Of a stretch of 64,000 bases of DNA, positions 1-8,321 are shown one piece after another. Source of the DNA: Methyloversatilis discipulorum (GTDB lineage Bacteria > Pseudomonadota > Gammaproteobacteria > Burkholderiales > Rhodocyclaceae). Location of the stretch: positions 2,294,001-2,358,000 of the forward strand of contig NZ_AZUP01000001.1 in NCBI RefSeq assembly GCF_000527135.1, given 5' to 3'. The translations under genes were made by a program, and so were the position numbers. The notes below the pieces were generated by a model. It had not been told where the DNA came from. It searched no databases and saw only the letters and a list, made by a program, of their open reading frames with translations. Numbering within the stretch: position 1 is the first letter of the stretch; each line of letters starts with the position of its first letter.

Positions 1-328
1 CGTTGGCGAACCGGAAACCTTCGCCGCTGATCGAGAAATCCCCGATGAACATGGCCGGACCGCTGAACACGTTACGCGCACGAATCAGCAGGTAGTAATC
101 CTGCCCCGCTGCCAACGCGGCGCCCGAGAACGTCTCGCTGGAACCCCAGAGCGTGGTCTTGTCGCTGATGATTTCACTGGCGTCGGCAAGCAGGTCGGTG
201 GACAGATAGACGGTTGCGTAATCGTCCGCCGTGTAGGTACCGGACAGGCTTGCCGCCTGCGCCGGCACGGCGGCGACGATGGAGGCCAGCAGTCCCGCGG
301 CAACGAATACCTTGGTGGTTACGTTCAT
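1..328 (-). CDS. Secreted protein, probable PEP-CTERM family (3' end outside window)
   Basis: Reading from the ATG at 328 gives 109 codons open to the window edge, so the C-terminus is missing. Residues 1-25 form a Sec signal peptide (MNVTTKVFVAAGLLASIVAA, then VPAQA-A cleavage). The mature part (SLSGTYTADDYATVYLS...) is Ser/Thr/Tyr-rich and cysteine-poor, like exported PEP-CTERM proteins. GAGGAG lies upstream of the ATG. The sorting signal cannot be seen; the PEP-CTERM call rests on the style of the sequence and on sharing a promoter architecture (sigma-54 box plus TGTAAA-N6-CGACA) with the definite PEP-CTERM gene at 13885-14661. Function unknown. Confidence 0.7.
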   Translation of the reverse strand, partial: MNVTTKVFVAAGLLASIVAAVPAQAASLSGTYTADDYATVYLSTDLLADASEIISDKTTLWGSSETFSGAALAAGQDYYLLIRARNVFSGPAMFIGDFSISGEGFRFAN

Positions 329-373
329 TGATGATGCTCCTCTACCGGAAAGCCACGATGCGATGGACCGCGA

Positions 374-388
374 GCAAGAGCTGCGCCA
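374..388 (-). promoter_or_regulatory. Candidate sigma-54 (-24/-12) promoter
   Basis: On the minus strand the sequence reads TGGCGCAGCTCTTGC, matching TGGCAC-N5-TTGC at the GG and GC elements with correct spacing. Transcription would start near 362, about 35 nt before the ATG at 328. RpoN control of PEP-CTERM genes is established for XrtA-type systems. Confidence 0.6.
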
Positions 389-475
389 CAGCGTGCGCTG
401 CCGGCATCACTGTCCCGCAAAAGCAATGGCTTGCGTTCACCAGGCCCCATCAATGCCATTTCTCGGACAGGTCGG

Positions 476-492
476 TGTAAAAGCCGCCGACA
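476..492 (+). promoter_or_regulatory. Candidate activator site TGTAAA-N6-CGACA
   Basis: The 17-bp sequence TGTAAAAGCCGCCGACA lies about 87 bp upstream of the -24 element of the adjacent sigma-54-like promoter. The same TGTAAA-N6-CGACA pattern, in the same orientation, occurs upstream of the PEP-CTERM gene at 13885-14661. A role as binding site for a PrsR-type enhancer-binding protein is inference. Confidence 0.5.
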
Positions 493-560
493 CGCAGAGG
501 CCGCGACATGCTCGTCGTGTCGCCGCTCACCGCCTCTGGCTCCGCCCCGGCGCACCCTGC

Positions 561-595
561 CCTCCAGCCTCCAGCCCCTAGTCCCCAGCCCCTCA
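561..595. repeat. Heptamer tandem repeat (five 7-bp units)
   Basis: Five successive 7-bp units: CCTCCAG, CCTCCAG, CCCCTAG, TCCCCAG, CCCCTCA. The last bases overlap the end of the MocR gene (stop at 593). The complementary form (GGGGCTA-type units) occurs again between rpoB and rpoC at 46919-46942. The rest of 329-592 shows no gene, only the promoter and activator site described separately. Confidence 0.55.
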
Positions 596-1984
596 CATCA
601 CATTCGCATGCGGATGCACCGGATGTTCCAGCGTGTCGGCGATCAGGCGCAGCGCGATGTCGCAGTCTTCGCGCGACATCGGGCCGCCGAGGCAGACGCG
701 CACGGCGTCCGGCGGGGTGCCGTCGGTGCTGAAGGCGGCGCTGGCGACGACGGCCACGCCCTGGGCGCGCAGGTGGGAGGCGAACTCGACCATGGACCCG
801 TCGGAACTGAGCGGCAGCCAGAAGTGGAAGCCTTCCGGTTGTGCACGCAGCGCGTGTCCCGCCAGCATGCGCGCGGCCGAGGCCTGACGCGCCATCGATT
901 CGGCGCGGATCGCCTGCAGCATGGCTTCGGCGGTGCCATCGGTAATCCAGCGCGTGGCCAGTGCGCTGGTGATCGGCGAGCACATGACCGTGGTCGCGCG
1001 CAGCGCGCCTGCCAGCCGCTCGGCCTGACGCGGGCCCGGCGCGTGCACATAGGCCGCGCGCAATCCCGCGCCGAAACACTTCGACAGACCGCCGATGTAA
1101 TAGGTGAGCGCCGGCGCCAGCACCGCCAGCGGTGGCGGCACCTCGGGCGGCAACATGGCGTAGGCGTCGTCTTCGATGATGGGGATGGCGTAGCGCAGCG
1201 CGACGTCGGCCAGCGCCTCGCGCCGCGCGCGGCTGACGGTGGCGGTGGTCGGGTTCAGCAGCGTCGGATTGCAGTACAGCGCGCGCGGCTTCAGTGTCTT
1301 GCAGGCGTGCTCGAAGGCGTCGGCGCTGGGGCCGTCGTCGTCGAGCGGCAGCGCGTGCAGCTGCACGCCGAGCTGGGCGGCGATGGCCTTGATGCCCGGA
1401 TAGGTCAGCGACTCGACGCAGATCGTTTCGCCCGGCCGCGCCAGCAGCGAAACGAGCGCAGTCAGCGCGCTGTGGATGCCGGGGCACACCAGCACACGCT
1501 CGGCCGCGCACAGCGGCAGCCGCTGGCGCAGCCAGTGCGCGCCGGCCACACGGTCGTCGCGGGTGCCGCCGAAATCCTGGTAGCGCAACAGATCGTTCCA
1601 GTCGGACTGCGCCATCAGCTGTCCTGCGCTGTGGCGCAGGTGGGCGAGCAAGGCGGGGTCCTGTGGCTCGGGCGGCAGGTTCATTGTCATTTCGGCTGCA
1701 CTGCCGCCACGCAGCGCCATGCCCGGCGTCGAGCCGCGGACGAAGGTGCCCATGCCGGCGCGCGCGTCGATCAGCCCGCGCTTACGCGCCTCGGCGTAAC
1801 CACGCGCCACCGTCGTGTAGTTCAGTTCGAGCGCGTCGGCCAGGTCGCGCAGCGCCGGCAGACGGTCGCGCGGGCTCAGCCGTCCACTGCGCACGTCCTC
1901 GGCGATGAGGTCGGCGATCAGCAGATAGGCCGGCTTGTTGCTCGACCGGATGCGCTTGAGCCAGTGCTGCGAAGTCTTGTCCAT
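593..1984 (-). CDS. MocR/GabR-type transcriptional regulator (GntR wHTH fused to aminotransferase fold)
   Basis: 463 aa. Residues about 10-80 form a GntR winged helix (SGRLSPRDRLPALRDLA, LNYTTVARGYAEARKRGLI); residues about 110-455 are a class I/II aminotransferase-like domain with CNPTLLNPTT, an EDDAY element near 271-275 and the PLP lysine at K302 in GGLSKCFGAGLR. MocR proteins sense PLP or PLP adducts and act on direct-repeat operators. It begins 8 bp after the LnmK-like gene and is the last gene of the Nit1C-type operon, so autoregulation of that operon, perhaps at the TGCGATCAATG direct repeats near 10120, is a reasonable inference. A catalytic aminotransferase role is less likely given the intact HTH. 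Confidence 0.9.
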   Translation of the reverse strand: MDKTSQHWLKRIRSSNKPAYLLIADLIAEDVRSGRLSPRDRLPALRDLADALELNYTTVARGYAEARKRGLIDARAGMGTFVRGSTPGMALRGGSAAEMTMNLPPEPQDPALLAHLRHSAGQLMAQSDWNDLLRYQDFGGTRDDRVAGAHWLRQRLPLCAAERVLVCPGIHSALTALVSLLARPGETICVESLTYPGIKAIAAQLGVQLHALPLDDDGPSADAFEHACKTLKPRALYCNPTLLNPTTATVSRARREALADVALRYAIPIIEDDAYAMLPPEVPPPLAVLAPALTYYIGGLSKCFGAGLRAAYVHAPGPRQAERLAGALRATTVMCSPITSALATRWITDGTAEAMLQAIRAESMARQASAARMLAGHALRAQPEGFHFWLPLSSDGSMVEFASHLRAQGVAVVASAAFSTDGTPPDAVRVCLGGPMSREDCDIALRLIADTLEHPVHPHANVM

Positions 1985-1992
1985 CGGGGCGT

Positions 1993-2853
1993 TCAGGGCA
2001 GTCGTCGTTTGCGGGTGATCAGGTCGGCGATGCGCGCGCCATCCGCGCTACGGCGCACGCGCCACCAGTGCGCGAACTCGGTGGCGTCTTCGCGCGCGGC
2101 GAGCAGTTCGACACGCACCGTCTCACCGGGATCGATGTTGCCGTAGAAATACAGTTCCCGCTCGGCGGTCAGCGCCGGGCGCAGCCCGAAGCAGGCCAGT
2201 TCGGCGCGGTCGGCCAGCGCCTGGAAGCTTGCGAAGTAGAGCAGGCCGGCGCCGTTGAAGTCGTTGTGCGGACAGGGCGTGATGTCGACCGCGCGCAGCA
2301 CGCTCCCACCCGCCGCCGGCTGCAGCCCCATGCGGGCGACGCCGTCGCCGCTGCGGAACAGCCGGGCGCGCGCCTGCAGCGACAGTGCGGCGTCGGTCAA
2401 GCTGCGGTCGCCGCATTCGGGGCCTTCGACCGGCGCACGCACGATGCTGCGGTTGCTGCCGCTATCGCGCCGCACGAAAGCGGACAGCAGTTCGATGCGC
2501 GCCGCGCGCGTGTTGCCGCAGCGCAGGGTCTGCGCGCTGAAGTGCTGGGCGCGGCCGGGCGATACGGCACGTACCGTCAGCGAGAACGGCGCGTTCTCCG
2601 CCACTGCGTCGAGCTGCGCTTCGCGCAGGTGCACCGCAGTCAGCGCCGCGTAGCACTTGCGGCCGACGGCGTCGACGAAGTCCGGCACCGCCCGGCCCTG
2701 CGCACGGGCGATCGCCATCCAGTGCAGGTGGCCGCACTCCTTCAGCAGCCAGTTCTCGGCCAGGCCGTACAGCCCGAGCTGCGGCATGCCGGCGCAGTAG
2801 TGCTGCTGCAGCGCCGCCGACGACTGCAGGCGCTCAGCGCTGTCCATCAGCAT
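1993..2853 (-). CDS. LnmK-like / Pnap_2097-type double hot-dog protein
   Basis: 286 aa. Start chosen at ATG 2853 because GGAGG sits 7 nt upstream; the ATG at 2847 is an alternative. It overlaps the end of the flavoprotein gene by 7 bp. Recognisable elements are CAGMPQLGLYGLAENWLLKE near the N-terminus and PCPHNDFNGAGLLYFASFQ in the second half, typical of LnmK-like proteins, which are double hot-dog folds acting on carrier- or CoA-bound acyl groups. Relatives are found in biosynthetic clusters. Here it sits between the Nit1C flavoprotein and the MocR regulator, which suggests acyl transfer, decarboxylation or dehydration on the unknown product of the cluster. The exact reaction cannot be read from the sequence. 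Confidence 0.75.
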   Translation of the reverse strand: MLMDSAERLQSSAALQQHYCAGMPQLGLYGLAENWLLKECGHLHWMAIARAQGRAVPDFVDAVGRKCYAALTAVHLREAQLDAVAENAPFSLTVRAVSPGRAQHFSAQTLRCGNTRAARIELLSAFVRRDSGSNRSIVRAPVEGPECGDRSLTDAALSLQARARLFRSGDGVARMGLQPAAGGSVLRAVDITPCPHNDFNGAGLLYFASFQALADRAELACFGLRPALTAERELYFYGNIDPGETVRVELLAAREDATEFAHWWRVRRSADGARIADLITRKRRLP

Positions 2854-4124
2854 GTCAGCGCCTCCGTGTCGGCGGGCTGCGCGCTGCGCCGTTCGGCGAT
2901 GCGCGCCGCAATGTATTCGGCATCGCGTGCCACGCCGGAGAAGCGGCCCGAGCCCCAGGTATGCAGCCAGGGCAGGCCGAGGAAATAGAGGTCCGGCTGC
3001 TGCGTCACGCCGCGCACATGCACCGGATCGCCGCGGCCGTTGAACACCGGCGCGTCCACCCAGCGGAAGTCGGGCGAGAAGCCGATGCACCAGATGATGC
3101 TGGTGATGCCGGCGGCGACCGGATCGAGCGCCGCGCACTCGTCGCCCGGTTGCCACACCGGCTCATAGACGGACGGCGGCGGCGCATCGATGCCGCGCTC
3201 GGCGATATGTTTGTCGATGGCGGCGTTGATGCCGTTGTAGATGCGGTCGGCGCTGTCCAGCGCAGCGCGCAGGCCGGGCGCGAACTGCAGTGCGCCGTCG
3301 CGGTAGTCCTGCAGCAGGCCGTACAGCTGCATGCCTTCGAGCGCGAAGCGGCGCAGGTCGATGTCGCGCCCGCCGTCGCGGCCGGTCACGTAGTGGTTGG
3401 TGTTGTCGCGCACGCCCTCGCGCAGCGGGTGGGCGGTCACCGGCATGTCGTAGTAACCCATGTCGGCCAGCCAGTCGACGACGTCGCGGCCGCGGTAGAA
3501 GCGGGCGCAGCGCGGCGCATCCCCCACCGCCAGATGCACGGTGCGGCCGGCCAGATGCAGGTCCTCGGCGATCTGCGCGCCGGACTGACCGGAACCGACC
3601 ACCAGCACCGCGCCCGGCGGCACCGCGTCGGCGTTGCGGTACTGCTCCGAGTGCAGCTGCACGATGCCGGCCGGCAGCCGCTCGGCCATGCGCGGCACGA
3701 TGGGCACGTGATAGCCGCCGCTGGCCACCACCACCTGGTCGGCGGTCCAGTCGCCGGCCGAGGTCGATACGTGGAAGCCGCCATCCGGTCGCGGTGTCAT
3801 GCGCTGCACCGACACGCCTTCGCGCAGCGGCGGATTCACCTTGCGGCGGAAGGCGTCGAGGTACGCATTGATCTCGTCCTTCTTCATGAAGCCGTGCGGC
3901 TCGGGGCCGTCGTAGCTGTGGCCGGGCAGCGCGCACTGCCAGTTCGGCGTGACCAGGCAGAAGTTGTCCCAGCGCTGGGTGCGCCAGACGTGCATGGCGC
4001 TGTGCTTCTCCAGCACCAGATGGTCGATGCCGGACTGCTGCAGGCAGGCGCTCATCGACAGGCCGGCCTGACCGCCGCCAACGATGATGACCGGCAGATG
4101 GGGGATGTGGGCGGGTGCGTTCAT
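2847..4124 (-). CDS. MSMEG_0569-family flavin-dependent oxidoreductase (NitH-type)
   Basis: 425 aa. FAD-binding GGGQAG at about residues 16-21 after a short N-terminus and a second dinucleotide-binding GSGQSG at 177-182, the layout of flavin monooxygenases related to YUCCA/FMO and CzcO-like proteins. No transmembrane segment. The nearby [18 protein letters not shown] resembles the linker of this class. It starts 21 bp after the MSMEG_0570 gene and overlaps the LnmK-like gene. In Nit1C clusters this is the last conserved member; it probably oxidises the cluster's nitrogenous metabolite using NAD(P)H and O2. The substrate is unknown. Confidence 0.88.
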   Translation of the reverse strand: MNAPAHIPHLPVIIVGGGQAGLSMSACLQQSGIDHLVLEKHSAMHVWRTQRWDNFCLVTPNWQCALPGHSYDGPEPHGFMKKDEINAYLDAFRRKVNPPLREGVSVQRMTPRPDGGFHVSTSAGDWTADQVVVASGGYHVPIVPRMAERLPAGIVQLHSEQYRNADAVPPGAVLVVGSGQSGAQIAEDLHLAGRTVHLAVGDAPRCARFYRGRDVVDWLADMGYYDMPVTAHPLREGVRDNTNHYVTGRDGGRDIDLRRFALEGMQLYGLLQDYRDGALQFAPGLRAALDSADRIYNGINAAIDKHIAERGIDAPPPSVYEPVWQPGDECAALDPVAAGITSIIWCIGFSPDFRWVDAPVFNGRGDPVHVRGVTQQPDLYFLGLPWLHTWGSGRFSGVARDAEYIAARIAERRSAQPADTEALTC

Positions 4125-4145
4125 TCGGAGCTCCTCGGTGTGGCG

Positions 4146-4433
4146 TCAGTCGTCGAAGGCGACGACTTCGACATGGGTATTCGGGTCGTCGCCCCAGCGG
4201 GCGGCGAGCTGTTCGAGATCGGCCAGCTGGTCCATCGCGGCCGAACAGGCAAAGCCGTACTTCGCGCGCACCCGCTCGGACGCGATGTGCAGTGCTTCGC
4301 GCGCCGAGCGCATGAAGTCGGGCAGCGGATAGCGACTGCCCGGCGCGAAGTAGTCCTTGATCACCAGCGATGGCGAGTAGCAGCGGGTTTCGGTCGCGTC
4401 CGGCCAGCGGACGGTGAAGTGCATGGCGGGCAT
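4146..4433 (-). CDS. MSMEG_0570-family nitrogen starvation response protein
   Basis: 95 aa. Start placed at ATG 4433 (MPAMHFTVRWPDATETRCYS), with GAGG 7 nt upstream, 8 bp after the glycosyltransferase stop. Small acidic protein containing SPSLVIKDYFAPG and an MRSAREALHIASERV helix, ending in EVVAFDD. Members occur only beside the other MSMEG_0565-0572 genes; no catalytic motif is apparent. It may be a subunit or accessory of its neighbours. Function unknown. Confidence 0.88.
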   Translation of the reverse strand: MPAMHFTVRWPDATETRCYSPSLVIKDYFAPGSRYPLPDFMRSAREALHIASERVRAKYGFACSAAMDQLADLEQLAARWGDDPNTHVEVVAFDD

Positions 4434-4441
4434 GAGGGTCC

Positions 4442-5623
4442 TCAGACGGTTTCGGGTTGGCGCGCTGGCGCGGCGCACAGCGCGCGGTACAGATCGACGT
4501 GGCGGGCGGCGCAGGCGGCCCAGCTGTAGCGGTGGCAGACCGGCGGCGGCGTGCGCAGCAGCGCGGCGCGGGCCGGATCGAGCGCGTGCCGCATCGCCTG
4601 CGCGATCGAGGCGGTATCGAGCGGGTCGGCCCAGCTGGCGGTGTCGTCGCCGAGGTATTCGGTGAAGGGCGCGATGCGCGAGGCGACCACCGGCGTTCCG
4701 CTGGCCAGCGCCTCCAGCACGACCAGACCGAAGCCCTCGCGGATGGACGCCATCACCAGCACGTCGGCGAGGCGGAACAGCGACGGCATGTCGGCGTCCT
4801 CGAGCGCGCCGGTGATGACGACGTCGCCGCCTGCGCCTTCGCGCAGTCCGCTGGTGCGCAGATCGTCGTTAAAGGCCTGCATGTAGTCGGCGTGATCGAG
4901 CAGGCTGGCGCCGCCGGCGATCACCAACTGCGCCTGCGGCAGCGACGGCTTGAGCAGCGCGAAGGCCTGCAGCACGCGGCGCGTGTTCTTGCGCGCCTCG
5001 ATGCCGCCGACGGCGAGGAAGACCGGGCCGCCGCGCAGGCCGAGGCGCCGCGCCAACGCGGCATCGCGGGCGTCCGGCGTGCCGGTGTAGCGCGCCAGAT
5101 CGACGCCGTTGCTCACGCAGTGCGCCTGCACGCCCAGTTCGTCCTGCAGGCGTTGCTGCCACAGCCGGCTCACGCACAGCACGCCGCACGCAGCCCGCAC
5201 GCCTCGCGTCTGCCACGCCGCGAGCTGCGGATCGGCGAACGGATCGAGGTGATGTACGGTGCGCACGAAGCCGGCGATCAGACCGCGCTGCTGCAAGGTG
5301 GCCAGCGCGTTGGCGCCGAGACCGTCCTGTGCGTGCAGCACGTCGAAGCGGGTCTGTTCGAGGCGCGGTGCGAGGTGGTCGACGAAGGCGTCGATGCGGC
5401 GGCGGGCCATGTCGACCACGTCGGTCGCGTACGTTGCGACCGGCACCGGCTCGAAACGGCAGTCGATGCCGCGGAACAGACGCTGCCCTTCGGCGGCCGG
5501 TGCGAACACGGTCACCGCGTGGCCCTGCGCGTGCAGCGCCTGCGCCAGCTCCAGCGTGTGCACGACGCCGCCGCGCGGATTGACCGAATGCGTCAGCAGA
5601 CCGATGTGCAGCCGCTCAGACAT
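4442..5623 (-). CDS. MSMEG_0565-family glycosyltransferase (GT4, GT-B fold)
   Basis: 393 aa. Start at ATG 5623, overlapping the AIR-synthase-like gene by 8 bp (ATGTCTGA), rather than the in-frame upstream ATG at 5659. N-terminal LLTHSVNPRGGVVHTLELA is the acceptor-side motif of GT4 enzymes; the C-terminal half has GGIEARKNTRRVLQAF and the donor-binding EGFGLVVLEALASG with the E-x7-E pattern. No membrane anchor, so cytosolic. It would glycosylate a small molecule made by the cluster, or use a nucleotide sugar as its building block; the acceptor is unknown. Confidence 0.88.
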   Translation of the reverse strand: MSERLHIGLLTHSVNPRGGVVHTLELAQALHAQGHAVTVFAPAAEGQRLFRGIDCRFEPVPVATYATDVVDMARRRIDAFVDHLAPRLEQTRFDVLHAQDGLGANALATLQQRGLIAGFVRTVHHLDPFADPQLAAWQTRGVRAACGVLCVSRLWQQRLQDELGVQAHCVSNGVDLARYTGTPDARDAALARRLGLRGGPVFLAVGGIEARKNTRRVLQAFALLKPSLPQAQLVIAGGASLLDHADYMQAFNDDLRTSGLREGAGGDVVITGALEDADMPSLFRLADVLVMASIREGFGLVVLEALASGTPVVASRIAPFTEYLGDDTASWADPLDTASIAQAMRHALDPARAALLRTPPPVCHRYSWAACAARHVDLYRALCAAPARQPETV

Positions 5624-6626
5624 CGAGGGTCTCCCGCGGCGCACGGATGAAGGGCTCATCCTTCACGTTCCACAGCAGCGCCCGCTCGCCGCGCTGGGTC
5701 AGCCACACTTCGGGCGAGGCCGTGACGCGACCGATGCGCGCCGCCGCGATGCCGCGCGCGGCGAAGCGTTCGAGCACGCGCAGCCGGTGACGCGGACGCA
5801 CCGACAGCACGTAGCCGAAGCTGGGAAAGGACAGCAGCCAGCGCAGCAGCGGCACGCCTTCGGGACGCGGCACGGTGTCGAGGTCGATCTGCGCGCCGAC
5901 GCCGGAGCATTCGAGCAGCATCAGCGCACTGCCGATGGCGCCCGCCATGCTGACGTCCTTACCGGCGTCGCACAGGCCGTCTTCGGCCAGGCGCGGCAGG
6001 ATTTCGATGTCGCCGCGCAGCCGCTCGGCGGGCGCGCGGGTCGACGCGTTCCAGTACGGATAGGGTTCTTCGAAGGCGCCGCGCAGGTCGACCGCGAGGA
6101 TGAGGTCGTCGTCCGGCTGCGCGTCGAAACTGGTGATGAGCGTGCGCGCGCGGCCCAGTACCGCGACCGCCAGCTGGCCGCGCGCCGCGCGGTGGTTGCT
6201 GTGGCCGCCAACGATGGGCACACCGTAGCGCGCCGACGCGGCGGCAAGACCATCGAGCACCGGCTCGGAACTGTCGGCGCCGTCGCTCCACAGCGCATCG
6301 ACCACGGCCAGCGGCCGGCCGCCCATTGCGCAGATGTCGCTCACGTTCACCATGACGCCGCAGTAGCCTGCGAACCACGGCATGCGCGCGACGAATTCCT
6401 CGACCAGCCCTTCGATCGCGAACAGCAGCCAGCCCTCGCCCGACGGATCGGGAATGGCGGCGCAGTCGTCGCCAACTGCCACCGCCTGCGCCATGTCGGC
6501 GACGCCGCCGGGCAGCGCGCGACCGAGCGCGGCCATCACGTCGGAAATGTCGCGCTTGTGCGCGAAACCCGGGCTGCCGCGCAGCGCGTCGGTCAGTTCG
6601 GCCAGCGTCATGGCGGGCAGCGTCAT
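5616..6626 (-). CDS. Sll0787-family AIR synthase-like protein (NitF-type)
   Basis: 336 aa. Start at ATG 6626, an ATGA overlap with the GNAT stop; the longer reading frame from 7172 only runs through the GNAT gene. Homologous to PurM/SelD/ThiL-type ATP-dependent enzymes: AVGDDCAAIPD near the N-terminus, VNVSDICAMGGRP, GGHSNHR and AGKDVSMAGAIGSALMLLEC. PurM-fold enzymes activate an amide or acid with ATP, often for ring closure or thio/selenophosphate formation. The presence of such an enzyme next to a nitrilase and a radical SAM protein suggests formation of a heterocycle or an activated nitrogen intermediate; this is inference. Confidence 0.88.
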   Translation of the reverse strand: MTLPAMTLAELTDALRGSPGFAHKRDISDVMAALGRALPGGVADMAQAVAVGDDCAAIPDPSGEGWLLFAIEGLVEEFVARMPWFAGYCGVMVNVSDICAMGGRPLAVVDALWSDGADSSEPVLDGLAAASARYGVPIVGGHSNHRAARGQLAVAVLGRARTLITSFDAQPDDDLILAVDLRGAFEEPYPYWNASTRAPAERLRGDIEILPRLAEDGLCDAGKDVSMAGAIGSALMLLECSGVGAQIDLDTVPRPEGVPLLRWLLSFPSFGYVLSVRPRHRLRVLERFAARGIAAARIGRVTASPEVWLTQRGERALLWNVKDEPFIRAPRETLDV

Positions 6627-7198
6627 GCCGACGCTCCGGCGCTGCGCGCGACGAAGCCGGTGTAGACGTCGTAGCACGGCGGATAGTGGTCGAGTTGTGC
6701 CTGCATCAGCCAGTGCGGCCGGCCGTGCAGCGTTTCCGCCTGCAGCGGTGTCCAGTGCAGGCGACGGAACAGCGGCAGGTTCTGCGCCTGCACATGGGCG
6801 AGGAAGGTGTGGCAGCCGCGTGCGCGCGCGCTGGTCACCGCCAGGCGGATCAGCGTGGCACCAAGCCGGCCCTGGCTGCGGAAGGCCGGATGCACGGCCA
6901 GACGCGAGCCCCACCACAGACCGGGATCGCTCGCGCGGTCCTCGTGGATGCGCACGGTGCCGACCACCTGGTCCGGCATGCCGCCGACGCAGGCGAGCGC
7001 GACGATGATCTGCGCGTGCGCGTCGATGGCGTCGCGGTCGTCGCCCGGGAACACGCCCTGTTCGGCACAGAATACCGCGCGGCGCAGCCGCATTGCCTGG
7101 TCGTGCTCCCAGTCGCCGTGCGCCCACTTGATGCGGAACTCGCAGGGCGCGAAGCGCGGCGCCAGTTCGCACAGGTCCTTCGCGTCAGCCGACAGCAT
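6623..7198 (-). CDS. MSMEG_0567/Sll0786-family GNAT N-acetyltransferase (NitE-type)
   Basis: 191 aa. Begins inside the last codons of the radical SAM gene (14-bp overlap) and ends in an ATGA overlap with the next gene, showing tight translational coupling. GNAT motif A is visible as LAVHPAFRSQGRLGATLIR with acetyl-CoA pyrophosphate-binding turn; the N-terminal CEFRIKWAHGDWEHDQAMRL is typical of this subfamily. Likely acyl transfer to an amino group of the pathway intermediate. Confidence 0.88.
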   Translation of the reverse strand: MLSADAKDLCELAPRFAPCEFRIKWAHGDWEHDQAMRLRRAVFCAEQGVFPGDDRDAIDAHAQIIVALACVGGMPDQVVGTVRIHEDRASDPGLWWGSRLAVHPAFRSQGRLGATLIRLAVTSARARGCHTFLAHVQAQNLPLFRRLHWTPLQAETLHGRPHWLMQAQLDHYPPCYDVYTGFVARSAGASA

Positions 7199-8321
7199 GG
7201 GCGACCTCCGCGCGTTCGAACGAGGACAACGACGAGCAGGCGCCGCACTTGCCGCAACCGGCCTTGATGTCGGCAGAGCGCAGGCCGGCGGCCGACACCC
7301 GTTCGCCGAGCGGCGCCAGTATCGAGCGCATGAATTCGGGCGACGGCGCCGGATGGTCTTCCAGCGGCGTGCCGCTGATCGGCACGAAGGGCACGACGAA
7401 GGGATAGACGCCGAGCGCGATGAGTTGCGCGCTCATGTCGAGGATGGCCTCTTTCGTGTCGCCCAGCCCGGCCAGGATGTAGCTGCTCACCTGGCCGCGG
7501 CCGAACACCTCGACCGCCGCCGCGAACGCGTCCATATAGCGCGCGAGCGGCACCGTGGCCTTGCCCGGCATAAGCTGTTCGCGCAGCGCCGGCGTCACCA
7601 CTTCGAGGTGCATGCCCAGCGTATCGATGCCTGCGGCTTTCATCCGCGCGAACCAGCGGTCATCGTCCGGCGGTTCGCACTGGCCCTGTATCGGCAGGTC
7701 GACGGCGGCGCGCACCGCGAACGCCGAATCGCACAGCACCTGCGCGCCGCGGTCCGGCGTGGCCGGCGTGCCGGTGGTCATGACCATGTGCTTGACGCCG
7801 TCGAGCAGCACCGCGGCACGCGCGACCTCGGCCAGCTGTTCCGGCGTCTTGTGCGCGATGGTGCGTCCGGCCGCCAGCGACTGGCCGATCGAACAGAACT
7901 TGCAGGCCTTGCGCCGGCTCTCGTAACGGATGCAGGTCTGCAGCACCGTGGTCGCCAGCACGTCGGCGCCGTGCAGCGTGGCGATGTGCGAGTACGGAAT
8001 GCCATCGAAGGTCTGCAGCGCATAGAAGCGCGGCTGCTTCGGAAAGCTGGCCAGCGCGATCGGGATGTGACCGCGGCGGATCTGTACGCGGCCGTCGGCG
8101 TCCGGCGCGTCGGCGCTGAAGGGAGATTCGAAGGCGCTGCCGGTATGCACCGGCACCATGATGGTGACGCCATCGACTGTGACCGCCTTGTGGTCGGACG
8201 GCCCGGCGCCGCCGCGGCGGCTGGGCGCGCCGGCTTTCGGATCAGCCAGTCGCAAGCCGTACGACTGCAGCTCCGTCATCAGTTGCCGGCTGGAGGCGTC
8301 GGGGGTCGTGATCGTGCTCAT
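7185..8321 (-). CDS. MSMEG_0568-family radical SAM protein (NitD-type)
   Basis: 378 aa. Cysteines C130, C140 and C143 form a C-X9-C-X2-C cluster site, an unusual spacing compared with the canonical C-X3-C-X2-C. A second cysteine group, GCGKCGACS, lies near the C-terminus and could bind an auxiliary cluster or zinc. Start taken at ATG 8321 with GGAG upstream; this overlaps the nitrilase gene by 80 bp (a later in-frame ATG at 8279 would reduce it to 38 bp). Known Nit1C radical SAM members are required for the phenotype of the cluster in other bacteria; the reaction is unknown. Confidence 0.9.
   Translation of the reverse strand: MSTITTPDASSRQLMTELQSYGLRLADPKAGAPSRRGGAGPSDHKAVTVDGVTIMVPVHTGSAFESPFSADAPDADGRVQIRRGHIPIALASFPKQPRFYALQTFDGIPYSHIATLHGADVLATTVLQTCIRYESRRKACKFCSIGQSLAAGRTIAHKTPEQLAEVARAAVLLDGVKHMVMTTGTPATPDRGAQVLCDSAFAVRAAVDLPIQGQCEPPDDDRWFARMKAAGIDTLGMHLEVVTPALREQLMPGKATVPLARYMDAFAAAVEVFGRGQVSSYILAGLGDTKEAILDMSAQLIALGVYPFVVPFVPISGTPLEDHPAPSPEFMRSILAPLGERVSAAGLRSADIKAGCGKCGACSSLSSFERAEVAHAVG

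Noticed and set aside
2854..3156. Upstream extension of the LnmK-like gene
   Set aside because: It overlaps 300 bp of the flavoprotein gene in a different frame, and a good ribosome binding site supports 2853.
6627..7172. In-frame N-terminal extension of the AIR-synthase-like gene to 7172
   Set aside because: It reads through the GNAT gene in another frame. The family N-terminus and an ATGA overlap place the start at 6626.
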